From Blautia schinkii DSM 10518 (GTDB lineage: Bacteria > Bacillota > Clostridia > Lachnospirales > Lachnospiraceae), in the NCBI GenBank assembly GCA_000702025.1, contig JNKJ01000006.1:236803-300802 (forward strand): a DNA stretch of 64,000 nt. Direction: 5' to 3'. The translations under genes were made by a program, and so were the position numbers. Within the stretch, counting starts at the first letter, position 1, and every line of letters starts with the position of its first letter. The notes beneath the pieces were generated by a model. It was not told where the DNA came from, did not search any database, and worked only from the letters and a program-made list of their open reading frames with translations. Below, in pieces: positions 33,739-42,044 of the stretch.

Positions 33739-35901
33739 ATGAAGAAGTTACTAAAGTTATTATCTATTTGTACGATTTGTGTTCTTTTATCGGTCCTCTT
33801 CGCGAGCTCTTGTTTTGCGAGCGACGAAACCGCGGATTCAACTTCCTCTTTACCGGTAGTGCCATCGGGAAAAGAGTTTATGCAGAATCCAACCACGTAT
33901 TGTAATCCTATTTCGCTTACTAAGGGTTCGGAGAGAGTGCTGAGAGGCGGCGAGCCTGTTATCAAAATATTTAATGATGACTACTACCTATTTGTGAGTC
34001 ATACAAAAGGCTATTGGTGGTCACCTGACTTCGTAGACTGGACTTATGTCGATGCGCCGAATTTACGGGCCGGTATTGTTGGCGTTGTGGAGATTGACGG
34101 CAAACTGTATAACTATGCCGGAAATACCGATGACAAGGTAATGACGACTGATGATCCGAAAACGGGTATTTGGTATGATGCTGGTACATTCTCCAGCAAC
34201 AATTATGGCGATGCCAGCATGCTTTACGACGACGAAACAGGCCGGCTGTTTATGTATTACGGATGGTCTCAGCTTCTTGGTATTCGTGTCGTTGAATTAG
34301 ATAAAACAACCTTTAAGGAAATTAGTGATCCCGTTGTCTGCATTTGGGGCGATCCCCATAATCATGGCTGGGAAACCAGATATGTAAAAGACCGTATCTT
34401 CCCATACTTCGACCACAGAGAATACCGTGAGCAGGAATATGGCTGGACTGAAGGCGGCCATCCGCTCAAATACAACGGCAAATACTATCTGATGTATGCA
34501 TCAATCGGACTTGAGTTTTACTCTTATGGCCATGGCGTATACGTAGCAGACGATCCAATGGGTCCTTATGTATATGATGAGCATAACCCGTTTACTTTGA
34601 AGACAACAGGCGTAGCGCCCGGCGGCGGCCACGGCAGTATTTTTGTAGACAAGAACGATAAAGTTTGGTGTATCGCTATGCTGCCGTACGCTCTGACTGG
34701 CGGTCGTGGTAATACACTTATGGCTCTCTACCCTGCAGGTGTGGATGCAGAGGGTGTGATGCACGGAAAGACCGAATTTGGTGATTATCCGCAATATCTG
34801 CCTGGCGTCGTGGAGAATCCTATCGAAGATAACTTTACGGGATGGACGCTTTTATCCCTGGATAAAAAAGTCGAAACATCTTCCACGCTTGAGAATTGCT
34901 GGACTGCACATGCGGTGGATGAAGATGCGAAATCTTTCTGGTCCGCTGAAACAGGAGATCCGGGCGAATATATAACCGTTGACCTTGGCACAGTATGTGA
35001 TATCCGTGGAATACAGGTTCTTTGGGACAGAGCTCCTGAGGTTACAGCGACTCGCGATCCTCTTGACCGCTATCAGTCATATACAGTTGAAGTATCCGAC
35101 GATAACGAAAACTGGACCATGATTATTGACAAGAGCAATAATGTCCAGGATTTGTGGAGTGATTACACCGAACTTCCCACCGCCGTATACGGACGATATG
35201 TGAAGTTGACAAATGTATTTACACCCGATAATGGAAAGTTTGCTGTTAAAGCATTCCGTGCTTTCGGTAATCCGGAAGAGTCAACTTGGACAAAGGTGGA
35301 AAATGTAACGGCTGTCCGTGATAAATTAGACCGCCGCAATGCCCATTTGGTATGGGATCAGGTGGATGGAGCAGAAGGATATATTGTACGCTACGGTATT
35401 GAACCAGACAAACTGTATAACAGCTATATGGTTTACTGGGACGGTTACTTAGACGTTCCAAGCCTAAATGTGGATCCGGAATACTATTTTGAAGTCGAGG
35501 CTTTCTCCAGCAATACACCTCGTTTCGTTGAAAACACGTTTGAAACGCAGGGTAGAGGCGCTGAACTCGATTTGATAAAAGAAGGCGACGAAGAAGCAGG
35601 GACCGAGAGTACTACGGAAAGAATAATGACGTATGAGACTTACGGCACAGACGAAGTGTATGTATTTGACGACATTACGCCTGGTACTTACTCTTTAAGA
35701 CATACTTTCGGCGTTGGAATCTGGGGCCCGGTAGAACTGACGGAAAAAGAACTGATAGGGACAGGCACAGAGCCTACAATTACGGCACTCAACCTGACAC
35801 AGTTTGGTATCGGTTCCACCCAATGGGGTACCATCGAAGTAAGGGTATACCCAGGTGAGACAAGCGGAAGAATAGAAGTAACCTTTAAATACGATAAATA
35901 A
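33739..35901 (+). CDS. Secreted GH43-like glycosidase with discoidin (F5/8 type C) and FnIII-like domains
   Basis: 720 residues, ATG 33739 behind AGAAAGGAG; signal peptide cut near residue 28 ('SCFASDE'). Residues about 55-360 look like a five-bladed propeller: 'NPISLTKGSERVLRGGEPVIKIFNDDYYLFVSH', 'WWSPDFVDW', 'DASMLYDDETGRLFMYYGW', 'GGHPLKYNGKYYLMYAS', 'GGGHGSIF'. The catalytic triad is not certain. A discoidin/CBM32-like domain spans about 370-520 ('AVDEDAKSFWSAETGDPGEYITVDLG...YVKLTNV'). An FnIII-like unit follows (520-610), then a C-terminal beta domain of unknown type. It probably acts on dietary or host glycans outside the cell. Confidence 0.75.
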   Translation: MKKLLKLLSICTICVLLSVLFASSCFASDETADSTSSLPVVPSGKEFMQNPTTYCNPISLTKGSERVLRGGEPVIKIFNDDYYLFVSHTKGYWWSPDFVDWTYVDAPNLRAGIVGVVEIDGKLYNYAGNTDDKVMTTDDPKTGIWYDAGTFSSNNYGDASMLYDDETGRLFMYYGWSQLLGIRVVELDKTTFKEISDPVVCIWGDPHNHGWETRYVKDRIFPYFDHREYREQEYGWTEGGHPLKYNGKYYLMYASIGLEFYSYGHGVYVADDPMGPYVYDEHNPFTLKTTGVAPGGGHGSIFVDKNDKVWCIAMLPYALTGGRGNTLMALYPAGVDAEGVMHGKTEFGDYPQYLPGVVENPIEDNFTGWTLLSLDKKVETSSTLENCWTAHAVDEDAKSFWSAETGDPGEYITVDLGTVCDIRGIQVLWDRAPEVTATRDPLDRYQSYTVEVSDDNENWTMIIDKSNNVQDLWSDYTELPTAVYGRYVKLTNVFTPDNGKFAVKAFRAFGNPEESTWTKVENVTAVRDKLDRRNAHLVWDQVDGAEGYIVRYGIEPDKLYNSYMVYWDGYLDVPSLNVDPEYYFEVEAFSSNTPRFVENTFETQGRGAELDLIKEGDEEAGTESTTERIMTYETYGTDEVYVFDDITPGTYSLRHTFGVGIWGPVELTEKELIGTGTEPTITALNLTQFGIGSTQWGTIEVRVYPGETSGRIEVTFKYDK

Positions 35902-35907
35902 CATTCA

Positions 35908-35959
35908 GGAGCCGTTGCAAAGTAGATGAGTGATCATTTATGGAGCAACGGCTCCTTTT
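35908..35959. terminator. Bidirectional terminator between converging genes
   Basis: GGAGCCGTTGC (35908-35918) pairs perfectly with GCAACGGCTCC (35945-35955), followed by TTTT on the plus strand. It serves the GH43 gene and possibly the converging gene that ends at 35992. Confidence 0.7.
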
Positions 35960-35991
35960 GTTTGCTATAAAACAGACTTTGTATGTTATGT

Positions 35992-36825
35992 TTATTTTGC
36001 TTCTGTAACGGATGTGATATGTGGGTTAACGCCTTCATACCAGTACAGGAAGCCTTCCATGTCAATCTTGTCACCGATCTGGAGTTCTTTTACTGCTTTG
36101 TAAACGTCTGAGTTTTTGTCACACAGGTAAGACTCAACTGTAAAGGTATAGGTTTCTCCGTTCAGGGAAACGTTGAAGTAGAGGTCGTCGCCTTCCTGGC
36201 CGGAGCCGTCATAGTTATAGAGATAAGGAACATCGTTTCCTTCCTCATCCTGTCCGGCAGCTTCTACAGTCATGCCTTTAAAGGAAACATACTGGTTCTG
36301 ATGATCGATCAGCTCGTCTTTTCCAAGTAAATCGGTCACGTCTGTGATTGGGGCAACATATTCACCTTCCTGGATTTCGAAGGTGGCATCCATGATTTCA
36401 ATTTCGCCGGACCATTCTGCTTTAAAGCCTGTAACTTTAATCTTGGTTCCGGGAACCAGCTTTTCATAATCTTCTTCTGTGCAGGCTGCGTTGTATACGA
36501 AGTATGCACCGTCTTTATCCTGGGTGTAAAGGGTAGCCTTGTCCTCCCACCAGGACTGTTTTGCCTGAACATAAGTCTCTACCACTACTTCGGAATCCAG
36601 CTCTGCTGCCAGATATTCCTCGTAGGTCATCACGCCTTCGGATTTCACATCCGGCTCCACAGCGGCATCCGCCGCGTCGGCTTCTGTGTTGTCTGTGTCA
36701 GCCTCTGTAGACGTGTCGGCCGTAGCATCAGCCTCTGCGGCAGCGTCAGTATCCGCAGCCATAACAAAGGTAGGAAGGGCCATGGTAAGGGACAGAGTTA
36801 AAAGTAATGCAATTCTTCTTTTCAT
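35992..36825 (-). CDS. Secreted acidic protein with OB-fold-like repeats, function unknown
   Basis: 277 residues on the minus strand; start at 36825 because GAGAGGAG precedes that ATG (the frame is open 9 codons further). The signal peptide is 'RRIALLLTLSLTMALPTFVMA'. A low-complexity Ala/Asp/Thr/Glu stretch covers residues 25-60. After it come two similar beta-rich units, each with 'V.V.GF..' or 'YVSFKGMTVE' style strands and a 'LVPGTKIKVTGF' / 'LQIGDKIDMEGFLYWYEG' turn, which suggests OB folds of the kind found in secreted nucleic-acid or sugar-binding proteins. No catalytic motif. It is monocistronic, with its own promoter. Confidence 0.65.
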   Translation of the reverse strand: MKRRIALLLTLSLTMALPTFVMAADTDAAAEADATADTSTEADTDNTEADAADAAVEPDVKSEGVMTYEEYLAAELDSEVVVETYVQAKQSWWEDKATLYTQDKDGAYFVYNAACTEEDYEKLVPGTKIKVTGFKAEWSGEIEIMDATFEIQEGEYVAPITDVTDLLGKDELIDHQNQYVSFKGMTVEAAGQDEEGNDVPYLYNYDGSGQEGDDLYFNVSLNGETYTFTVESYLCDKNSDVYKAVKELQIGDKIDMEGFLYWYEGVNPHITSVTEAK

Positions 36826-36942
36826 TGTAGTTCTCCTCTCTGGTGATCGCATTCAAGTAGATTTACTGAATACTAATATTGTGCAAGGGACAAAAGGGTA
36901 CCGGGATATTTCTGAAGGCTAATCCTTTTGTTCCTTATGCTT

Positions 36943-36970
36943 ATTATACTTTAAAATGGGGATAAATCAA
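36943..36970 (-). promoter_or_regulatory. Promoter of the secreted acidic protein gene
   Basis: On the minus strand, TTGATT (36970-36965), 16-bp spacer, consensus TATAAT (36948-36943). The resulting 5' leader is about 110 bases. Confidence 0.6.
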
Positions 36971-37010
36971 TGCTTCACAATAAAAATGCAGACTGTTATT
37001 AAAAAAACAC

Positions 37011-37077
37011 TTGACGCATAGAACGTTTGGTACTATTATTTATATAAACATCCGCAAAATATAATAAAATGCGGATG
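37011..37077 (+). promoter_or_regulatory. Promoter and operator-like inverted repeat of the AbiE pair
   Basis: TTGACG (37011-37016), 17-bp spacer, TATTAT (37034-37039). Directly downstream is a perfect inverted repeat CATCCGCA (37049-37056) / TGCGGATG (37070-37077), half-sites 21 bp apart centre to centre. AbiEi antitoxins are known to repress their own operon by binding inverted repeats at the promoter; the position suits this. Confidence 0.65.
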
Positions 37078-37106
37078 ATAATTTAAATAAAGGGGGCTAA
37101 TTTATT

Positions 37107-37646
37107 ATGATGACAAGAAAAGAATGCTTACGTGATTACGGCTCTGATTATTTTATTCAAAAAAAGGTGGACTCGGGTGAATTGTTTCGGATAGATAAGG
37201 GGATTTATTCAAGGAAAGAGCATGTTCCGGAAATTGCTCTGCTCACATATAAGTACCCGAATGCAGTGATAACTATGAGGAGCGCATTTTATATGTATGG
37301 ATTGACTGATGTAATACCGGATGAATATGATATGGCTACTACAAGGGATGCAGCTAAAATTCCGGATAAACGTGTAAAACAGTATTTTGTATCGGATGAT
37401 TTTTTTTCTGAAGGGATTACGCAGATAGATTATAAGGGATATTGTATTTCAATATATAGCAGGGAGAGAATGCTTATTGAATTATTGCGGTATAAATCCA
37501 AGCTGCCATTTGACTACTATAAAGAAATTATCCAGAATTACCGAAGGCTGCTTCCAACACTAAATTTTCAGATAATCCAGGATTATGCCCTTGTTGCTCC
37601 GAAGAGCAATAAGGTGCTGGATATTTTACAATTGGAGGTGTTGTGA
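37107..37646 (+). CDS. abiEi: AbiEi-type antitoxin (type IV toxin-antitoxin)
   Basis: 179 residues. The N-terminal 75 residues form the winged-helix part typical of AbiEi ('RKECLRDYGSDYFIQKKVDSGELFRIDKGIYSRKE', 'ITMRSAFYMYGLTDVIPD'). The remainder is the AbiEi C-terminal domain ('GYCISIYSRERMLIELLRYKSKLPFDYYKEIIQNYRRL'). It is expected to repress the operon and to counter the partner nucleotidyltransferase without direct binding. The stop codon overlaps the toxin start by one base (TGATG). Confidence 0.85.
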   Translation: MMTRKECLRDYGSDYFIQKKVDSGELFRIDKGIYSRKEHVPEIALLTYKYPNAVITMRSAFYMYGLTDVIPDEYDMATTRDAAKIPDKRVKQYFVSDDFFSEGITQIDYKGYCISIYSRERMLIELLRYKSKLPFDYYKEIIQNYRRLLPTLNFQIIQDYALVAPKSNKVLDILQLEVL

Positions 37647-38449
37647 TGCCAAATTTGGAGTTACTCGCAGAGGAATTTAGAAAAGAAGGATATTCTGAAA
37701 TTAATGCGGAAGCAAGAGTCTGCCAGGATATTGTACTAAAAGCAATAGAAAAGAGCAATCTGGGGCGCAATGTGACAATTAAAGGGGGCGTGGTAATGCG
37801 GAGCATTACCGGTAATGTCAGGCGTGCCACACAAGATATGGATTTGGACTTTATCTGTTACTCACTTGAAGAATCTTCAATCTATCGGTTTATTGAAAAG
37901 TTAAACTGTCTGGAAGGAATCACTATTAAAATCATAGGAAATATCGAAGAACTATCCCAACAGGAGTATCGCGGTAAGCGGGTATATGTAACCTTTGAGG
38001 ATGACACAGGCCATTCCTTTGTCAGTAAAATTGACCTTGGGGTACATAAAAATTTGCATATAAAACAAGATGAATTTTGCTTTGACGTATGCATGGACGA
38101 GGAAGGAGTAAGCCTTTTTGTCAATTCCAAAGAGCAGATTTTTGTGGAAAAATTGCGGTCACTTCTTAAATTCGGACCATTGTCGACAAGGTACAAGGAT
38201 ATATTTGATCTTTGTTATCTAACGGAATATGTGGAGCGAGACAGGCTCATGGAATGCATGTCTACATATATTTTTGATGATTCAGACATGAGAGAAAATT
38301 ATGTGAATGCTATAAGAAACAGAGTATCAAGGACGTTTGCTAATAAAGCGTACCGTAGAAATATAGAGCGGGCGGGCAGGGCGAACTGGCTGAAGATAAA
38401 AGCTTCTTTGGCATTTGACATGATTGTGAGCTTTTTAGACACACTTTGA
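37646..38449 (+). CDS. abiEii: AbiEii-type nucleotidyltransferase toxin
   Basis: 267 residues from ATG 37646 (TTGGAGG site). Nucleotidyltransferase core of the AbiEii/MenT kind: 'VTIKGGVVMRSITG' in place of the usual 'KGGTAL', followed by 'RATQDMDLDF' with the catalytic DxD. Further on is the Lys/Arg block 'SKEQIFVEKLRSLLKFGPLSTRYKDIFDLCYL', which is characteristic of the family and holds the second conserved region. Such toxins transfer nucleotides to an RNA target, inhibit growth and can give phage resistance. The module is compact and flanked by unrelated genes, compatible with horizontal gain. Confidence 0.85.
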   Translation: MPNLELLAEEFRKEGYSEINAEARVCQDIVLKAIEKSNLGRNVTIKGGVVMRSITGNVRRATQDMDLDFICYSLEESSIYRFIEKLNCLEGITIKIIGNIEELSQQEYRGKRVYVTFEDDTGHSFVSKIDLGVHKNLHIKQDEFCFDVCMDEEGVSLFVNSKEQIFVEKLRSLLKFGPLSTRYKDIFDLCYLTEYVERDRLMECMSTYIFDDSDMRENYVNAIRNRVSRTFANKAYRRNIERAGRANWLKIKASLAFDMIVSFLDTL

Positions 38450-38530
38450 TTTAATGGGAGTTATCATATAAAAAAATGGGCCCGCTTACATACAAAATCA
38501 TGAAGACAGAAAACCATGAAAATAAAAAAT

Positions 38531-38581
38531 AGCTATCCTCTACCCGTAGTTTAGAAAGAATTTCACTAATAGAGGATAGCT
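38531..38581. terminator. Bidirectional terminator between abiEii and the sugar ABC operon
   Basis: Perfect 12-bp stem AGCTATCCTCTA (38531-38542) with TAGAGGATAGCT (38570-38581). Read on the minus strand it is followed by ATTTTTTATT, so it mainly terminates the ABC transporter operon; it can also stop abiEii transcripts. Confidence 0.75.
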
Positions 38582-38586
38582 TAAAA

Positions 38587-40182
38587 CTATTTATTTTTCT
38601 TTTTCAATACCTGCCCAAGCACATACACCAGTATCAAAACCCACGCTGCGCCAAGGGTGCAGAGCAGAATCACCGAGGTACGGGGAAGCTCGCCAAGCTC
38701 CGTTTTGCCGGAGGTTGAAGCGCTTATCTGGTCCAGGCGGGCCAGGGAGGAAACGTCACTGTATAGCTTTTCGATATATTCATCGTTAATGTCCTGTTTC
38801 CGCCGGGTGGATTTCACAACATTTTCTATGAGCTGGCCGGAGGCGTCGCGAAGAGAAGTTGAGCCGTTGAAAACTGGGGTGACGAAGGTATGCTCCACGT
38901 TGTCCATGAGCAGCCGGGATGCCTTTATTTTTACGTCGTAATGAGTGAGGTTGTCCTCTCCGCTGCGGGACAGATAATCCTGGTATTCCTCTGAGTTCTG
39001 CGCCTTTTCGGTAACGGGGACGTAGCCTTCGGTCTGTGAATAGGCAATCTGCACATCATTGGTCAGAAGATACTGGGTAAAGAGCCAGGATGCCAGAACC
39101 TCCTGGGGATCTTCTTTATTAAAGATGCATACAGATGGACCCTGAGAAATGATTTTTGGGTTTTCCGGGTCGAACTGGGGCGGCATCATCACCTCTGTCT
39201 CAAAGTCCACAAGGGCATCCTTGCTGATATCCACTAAAGGAGCCTCCGTGCCCATCCAGGTGGAGCCTGCGGTGGAATCCACGGCAAAGATACACTGACC
39301 TGCATTAAGGAAATTGGCCGGGTATCCGGAGATTTTAAAGGTGGAAAAGGCCCCGCTTTTCGTATGCTCTGAGATGGTGTATAAAAGGTCTGTTGTAGTA
39401 TCGTTGAAAATCTGGATTTCCCCACTGTCCGTGGAATACCCGGCATCTTTCTGCCGGAGCATTTGTATCATCATATTGTCTGTTGATTTGTAGATAAAGG
39501 GGATCATGATATTCTGTCCGTTGGCAATGAAATTGCCGCTTGCGTCCTTGGCCGCGGCTGCCTCGGATACCTCCCAGATAAAGTCCCAGGTGAGGGTTTC
39601 CGGCAGAGTATAACCCAGATTCTCCACGTAGGTTTTATTTACATAGCAGGCTTCTGTGGAGCGCATGAAAGGCACTGCATAGTAATAGCCGGAGAAGGAG
39701 CATTCCTCAAGAAACTGCGGAATCACTTCCTCCCTGGTGGGAGAGTCGTAGTTCAGGCTGCTTCCTCCAAGTCCATATTTCTCACTGGAGAAGAGGTCAT
39801 CCAGGGGCACCACGGTATCGGCACCGGTGAGGTAGGTGGCGATGTGGTCCGGGTAGGTGATGCACACGTTCGGCGTGGTATTTGTGGATATATTTGTAAT
39901 CACATCGTTGTAAATTTTTCCGTAATCTGTATACAGACGCAGGTTTACCGTAATATTTGGGTACAGCTTCTCGAAATCGGAAATGGCTTTTTTGTAAATA
40001 TCAACCTGGGTTTTGTTTGTGTCGTTTTTCGCCCAAAAGGTGATTTCATAGTTTTTTGAGGTATCGAATTCGTCAGGAACCGTGAAAGAGGAACGTTCCC
40101 TGGAGCCATGGCACCCGGTGAGTGCGCTAAAAACAACTGCCAAAAGGGTTAAAAATAAGAGCTTTTTCCGTATCTGTCTCAT
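38587..40182 (-). CDS. Extracellular sugar-binding lipoprotein of an ABC importer (family 1), with extra C-terminal membrane helix
   Basis: 531 residues. Lipoprotein signal 'LFLTLLAVVFSALTGC' (lipobox Cys near residue 24). Family 1 solute-binding fold: 'ITFWAKNDTNKTQVDIYKKAISDFEKLYP', 'NVCITYPDHIATYLTGA', 'FMRSTEACYVNKTYVENLGYTLPETLTWDF'. At the C-terminus 'SVILLCTLGAAWVLILVYVLGQVL' followed by KKKNK is a clear membrane helix, rare in such proteins, so it may be fixed at both ends. Overlaps the permease gene by 4 bp. Last gene of a four-gene importer operon, probably for oligosaccharides released by the nearby glycosidases. Confidence 0.85.
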   Translation of the reverse strand: MRQIRKKLLFLTLLAVVFSALTGCHGSRERSSFTVPDEFDTSKNYEITFWAKNDTNKTQVDIYKKAISDFEKLYPNITVNLRLYTDYGKIYNDVITNISTNTTPNVCITYPDHIATYLTGADTVVPLDDLFSSEKYGLGGSSLNYDSPTREEVIPQFLEECSFSGYYYAVPFMRSTEACYVNKTYVENLGYTLPETLTWDFIWEVSEAAAAKDASGNFIANGQNIMIPFIYKSTDNMMIQMLRQKDAGYSTDSGEIQIFNDTTTDLLYTISEHTKSGAFSTFKISGYPANFLNAGQCIFAVDSTAGSTWMGTEAPLVDISKDALVDFETEVMMPPQFDPENPKIISQGPSVCIFNKEDPQEVLASWLFTQYLLTNDVQIAYSQTEGYVPVTEKAQNSEEYQDYLSRSGEDNLTHYDVKIKASRLLMDNVEHTFVTPVFNGSTSLRDASGQLIENVVKSTRRKQDINDEYIEKLYSDVSSLARLDQISASTSGKTELGELPRTSVILLCTLGAAWVLILVYVLGQVLKKKNK

Positions 40183-41054
40183 CCTTTTGTACCTCCTCTG
40201 GACACGCCTGCCATGATTTTTTTTCGGAAAATAAGAAACAGTACGATTAGCGGCACGGAAATCACGACCACTGCGGCCATCATGGCTGGGATGTTATCCC
40301 TTCCGAAGCCGTTCTCCCGGATTTCCTGGATTCCGTTTGACACCAGAAAATAATTGGGGTCATCCGTGATCAGGCGGGGCCATACATATAAATTCCAGCA
40401 TTCTATGATTTTCAGGATGGCAACAGTCACCAGCGTAGGCTTGCAGATGGGCATTAAAACCTTGTACAGGTATTTGAGGTCTGAGGTGCCGTCCACCTTG
40501 GCTGCACGGTAAAGCTCATCCGGTACCTGCTCGAAATTTTCTTTCAGCAGGTAAATGTAAAACACCGAGGTCACGGAAGGCAGGATAAGGCCCGCAAAGG
40601 TGTTCCGCATATCAAGGTTTGTGATGGTGGTGAAGTTCGTGATGACCACCAGCTCAGTGGGTATCATCATCAGGGCAAGAAACAGGGTAAACACAAGGTT
40701 TTTACCCCGGAAGTCAAGCCTTGCAAAGGCAAAAGCCGCAAGGGTGATGACCACAAGCATGAGGGCCGTTGTCACAAGAGTGAAGATTACGGTATTGGTG
40801 ATATATTTTTCTAAGGGTACCGCTGTGAAAGCCTCTCTGTAATTCTCCAGGGTGGGCGATGTGGTAAAAAGCCTGGGTACGTGCTCTCCATTGTAGGAAC
40901 CGTAGCTTTTTACGGAGGTGAGCAGCATCCAGTAAAAGGGGAACAGCACAATGACAGCCCAGAATGTGAGAAAGAGATAGGCCGCAATATTCCGAACCTT
41001 TTGGCGCAGTCTTGCAGACTTTTCGATTTTTATATAGTCCATTTGATTTTCCAT
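40179..41054 (-). CDS. Sugar ABC transporter permease, MalG type
   Basis: 291 residues; start at 41054 (AAGAGGTGGG before ATG). Six hydrophobic helices. The EAA loop is 'ELYRAAKVDGTSDLKYLYKVLMPICKPTLV', the ATPase contact of CUT1 permeases. The N-terminal 'AVIVLFPFYWMLLTSVKS' segment and C-terminal 'VVISVPLIVLFLIFRKKIMAGVSRGGTKG' are typical of MalG-like subunits. Pairs with the MalF-like permease encoded just upstream. Confidence 0.88.
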   Translation of the reverse strand: MENQMDYIKIEKSARLRQKVRNIAAYLFLTFWAVIVLFPFYWMLLTSVKSYGSYNGEHVPRLFTTSPTLENYREAFTAVPLEKYITNTVIFTLVTTALMLVVITLAAFAFARLDFRGKNLVFTLFLALMMIPTELVVITNFTTITNLDMRNTFAGLILPSVTSVFYIYLLKENFEQVPDELYRAAKVDGTSDLKYLYKVLMPICKPTLVTVAILKIIECWNLYVWPRLITDDPNYFLVSNGIQEIRENGFGRDNIPAMMAAVVVISVPLIVLFLIFRKKIMAGVSRGGTKG

Positions 41055-41067
41055 TTTTCCCACCTCT

Positions 41068-41958
41068 TTAATAGTGTACGTGTTTCTTGCTCACAAGCAG
41101 GTTGATGCAGGTGATGGTGAGCACGATTGCAAACAGGATAATAGCCGCCGCGGAAGCGTAGGACGGATAGCCGCCGCTGTCTCCGTAGAGCATATCGTAG
41201 ATGTAGCCTACAATGGTATTCATTTCTGCTGCATTTAAGTTGGTGCCGAAAAGCGCAACCGCGTCGCTGTATGCCTTGAAGGCGCCGATAAAGCCGGTGA
41301 TGATAAGATAAAAAAGCATGGGCGAGATCATTGGCAGAGTGATTTTTGTAAAAATCCGGAGTTTTGAGGTGCCGTCAACCCTGGCTGCATTGTAGTAGGT
41401 CTGGTTTACTGAGGCCAGCGCACTGGTCAGGATCAGGATTTTAAAGGGCATGACCACCCATATGGTATAAACGCATAGGACGAGCATTTTCGCCCAATAT
41501 GGACCATCAATGAAATCCACGGAGCTGCCGCCGAACCAGTTTAGGATAAGGTTAATCATGCCGTCCGTATATGCTGTTTTTTTGAATAAAATCATGAACA
41601 CCAGACCTACCGCCAGTGTATTTGTGACATAGGGCAGGAAATATACGGTTTGGTATAGGTTCCGCAGCGGCTTCACAGAGCTTAATGCCACGGAGATTAA
41701 AAGGGCAAGGCCCGTGGATACGGGAACCGTGATGATTACCAAAATAAAAGTGTTTTTGATGGCCTGTAAAAAATAGGGGTCACGGAGCACATAAGAATAA
41801 TTGTAGGTGCCCGTGCCGAAGTATGTCTGGGATGCAAAGTTATAGCCCTCCTCAAAGGAATAGATGAAAACATCAATCAAGGGGTATACCATAAAAAATC
41901 CCAGAAAGAGTATGGCCGGCAGGAGATAGAGCCAGGCCTTATGATTACGCTTTTCCAT
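41068..41958 (-). CDS. Sugar ABC transporter permease, MalF/UgpA type
   Basis: 296 residues; ATG at 41958 has GGAGG four bases upstream, and the frame open further upstream gives an unlikely N-terminus. Six helices: 'AWLYLLPAILFLGFFMVYPLIDVFIYSF' at the start. EAA loop 'TYYNAARVDGTSKLRIFTKITLPMISPMLF'. CUT1 family subunit; with the MalG-type protein it forms the channel. Separated from the ATPase gene by 86 bp without a visible terminator. Confidence 0.87.
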   Translation of the reverse strand: MEKRNHKAWLYLLPAILFLGFFMVYPLIDVFIYSFEEGYNFASQTYFGTGTYNYSYVLRDPYFLQAIKNTFILVIITVPVSTGLALLISVALSSVKPLRNLYQTVYFLPYVTNTLAVGLVFMILFKKTAYTDGMINLILNWFGGSSVDFIDGPYWAKMLVLCVYTIWVVMPFKILILTSALASVNQTYYNAARVDGTSKLRIFTKITLPMISPMLFYLIITGFIGAFKAYSDAVALFGTNLNAAEMNTIVGYIYDMLYGDSGGYPSYASAAAIILFAIVLTITCINLLVSKKHVHY

Positions 41959-42044
41959 ATTGCCTCCAGTGTCGCATGTGGTGCGGCTGTCGTTCAGATA
42001 TGCTGTAAGTATTGCTTTCAATGCCGCGATTGCAGCGGCTTCAT

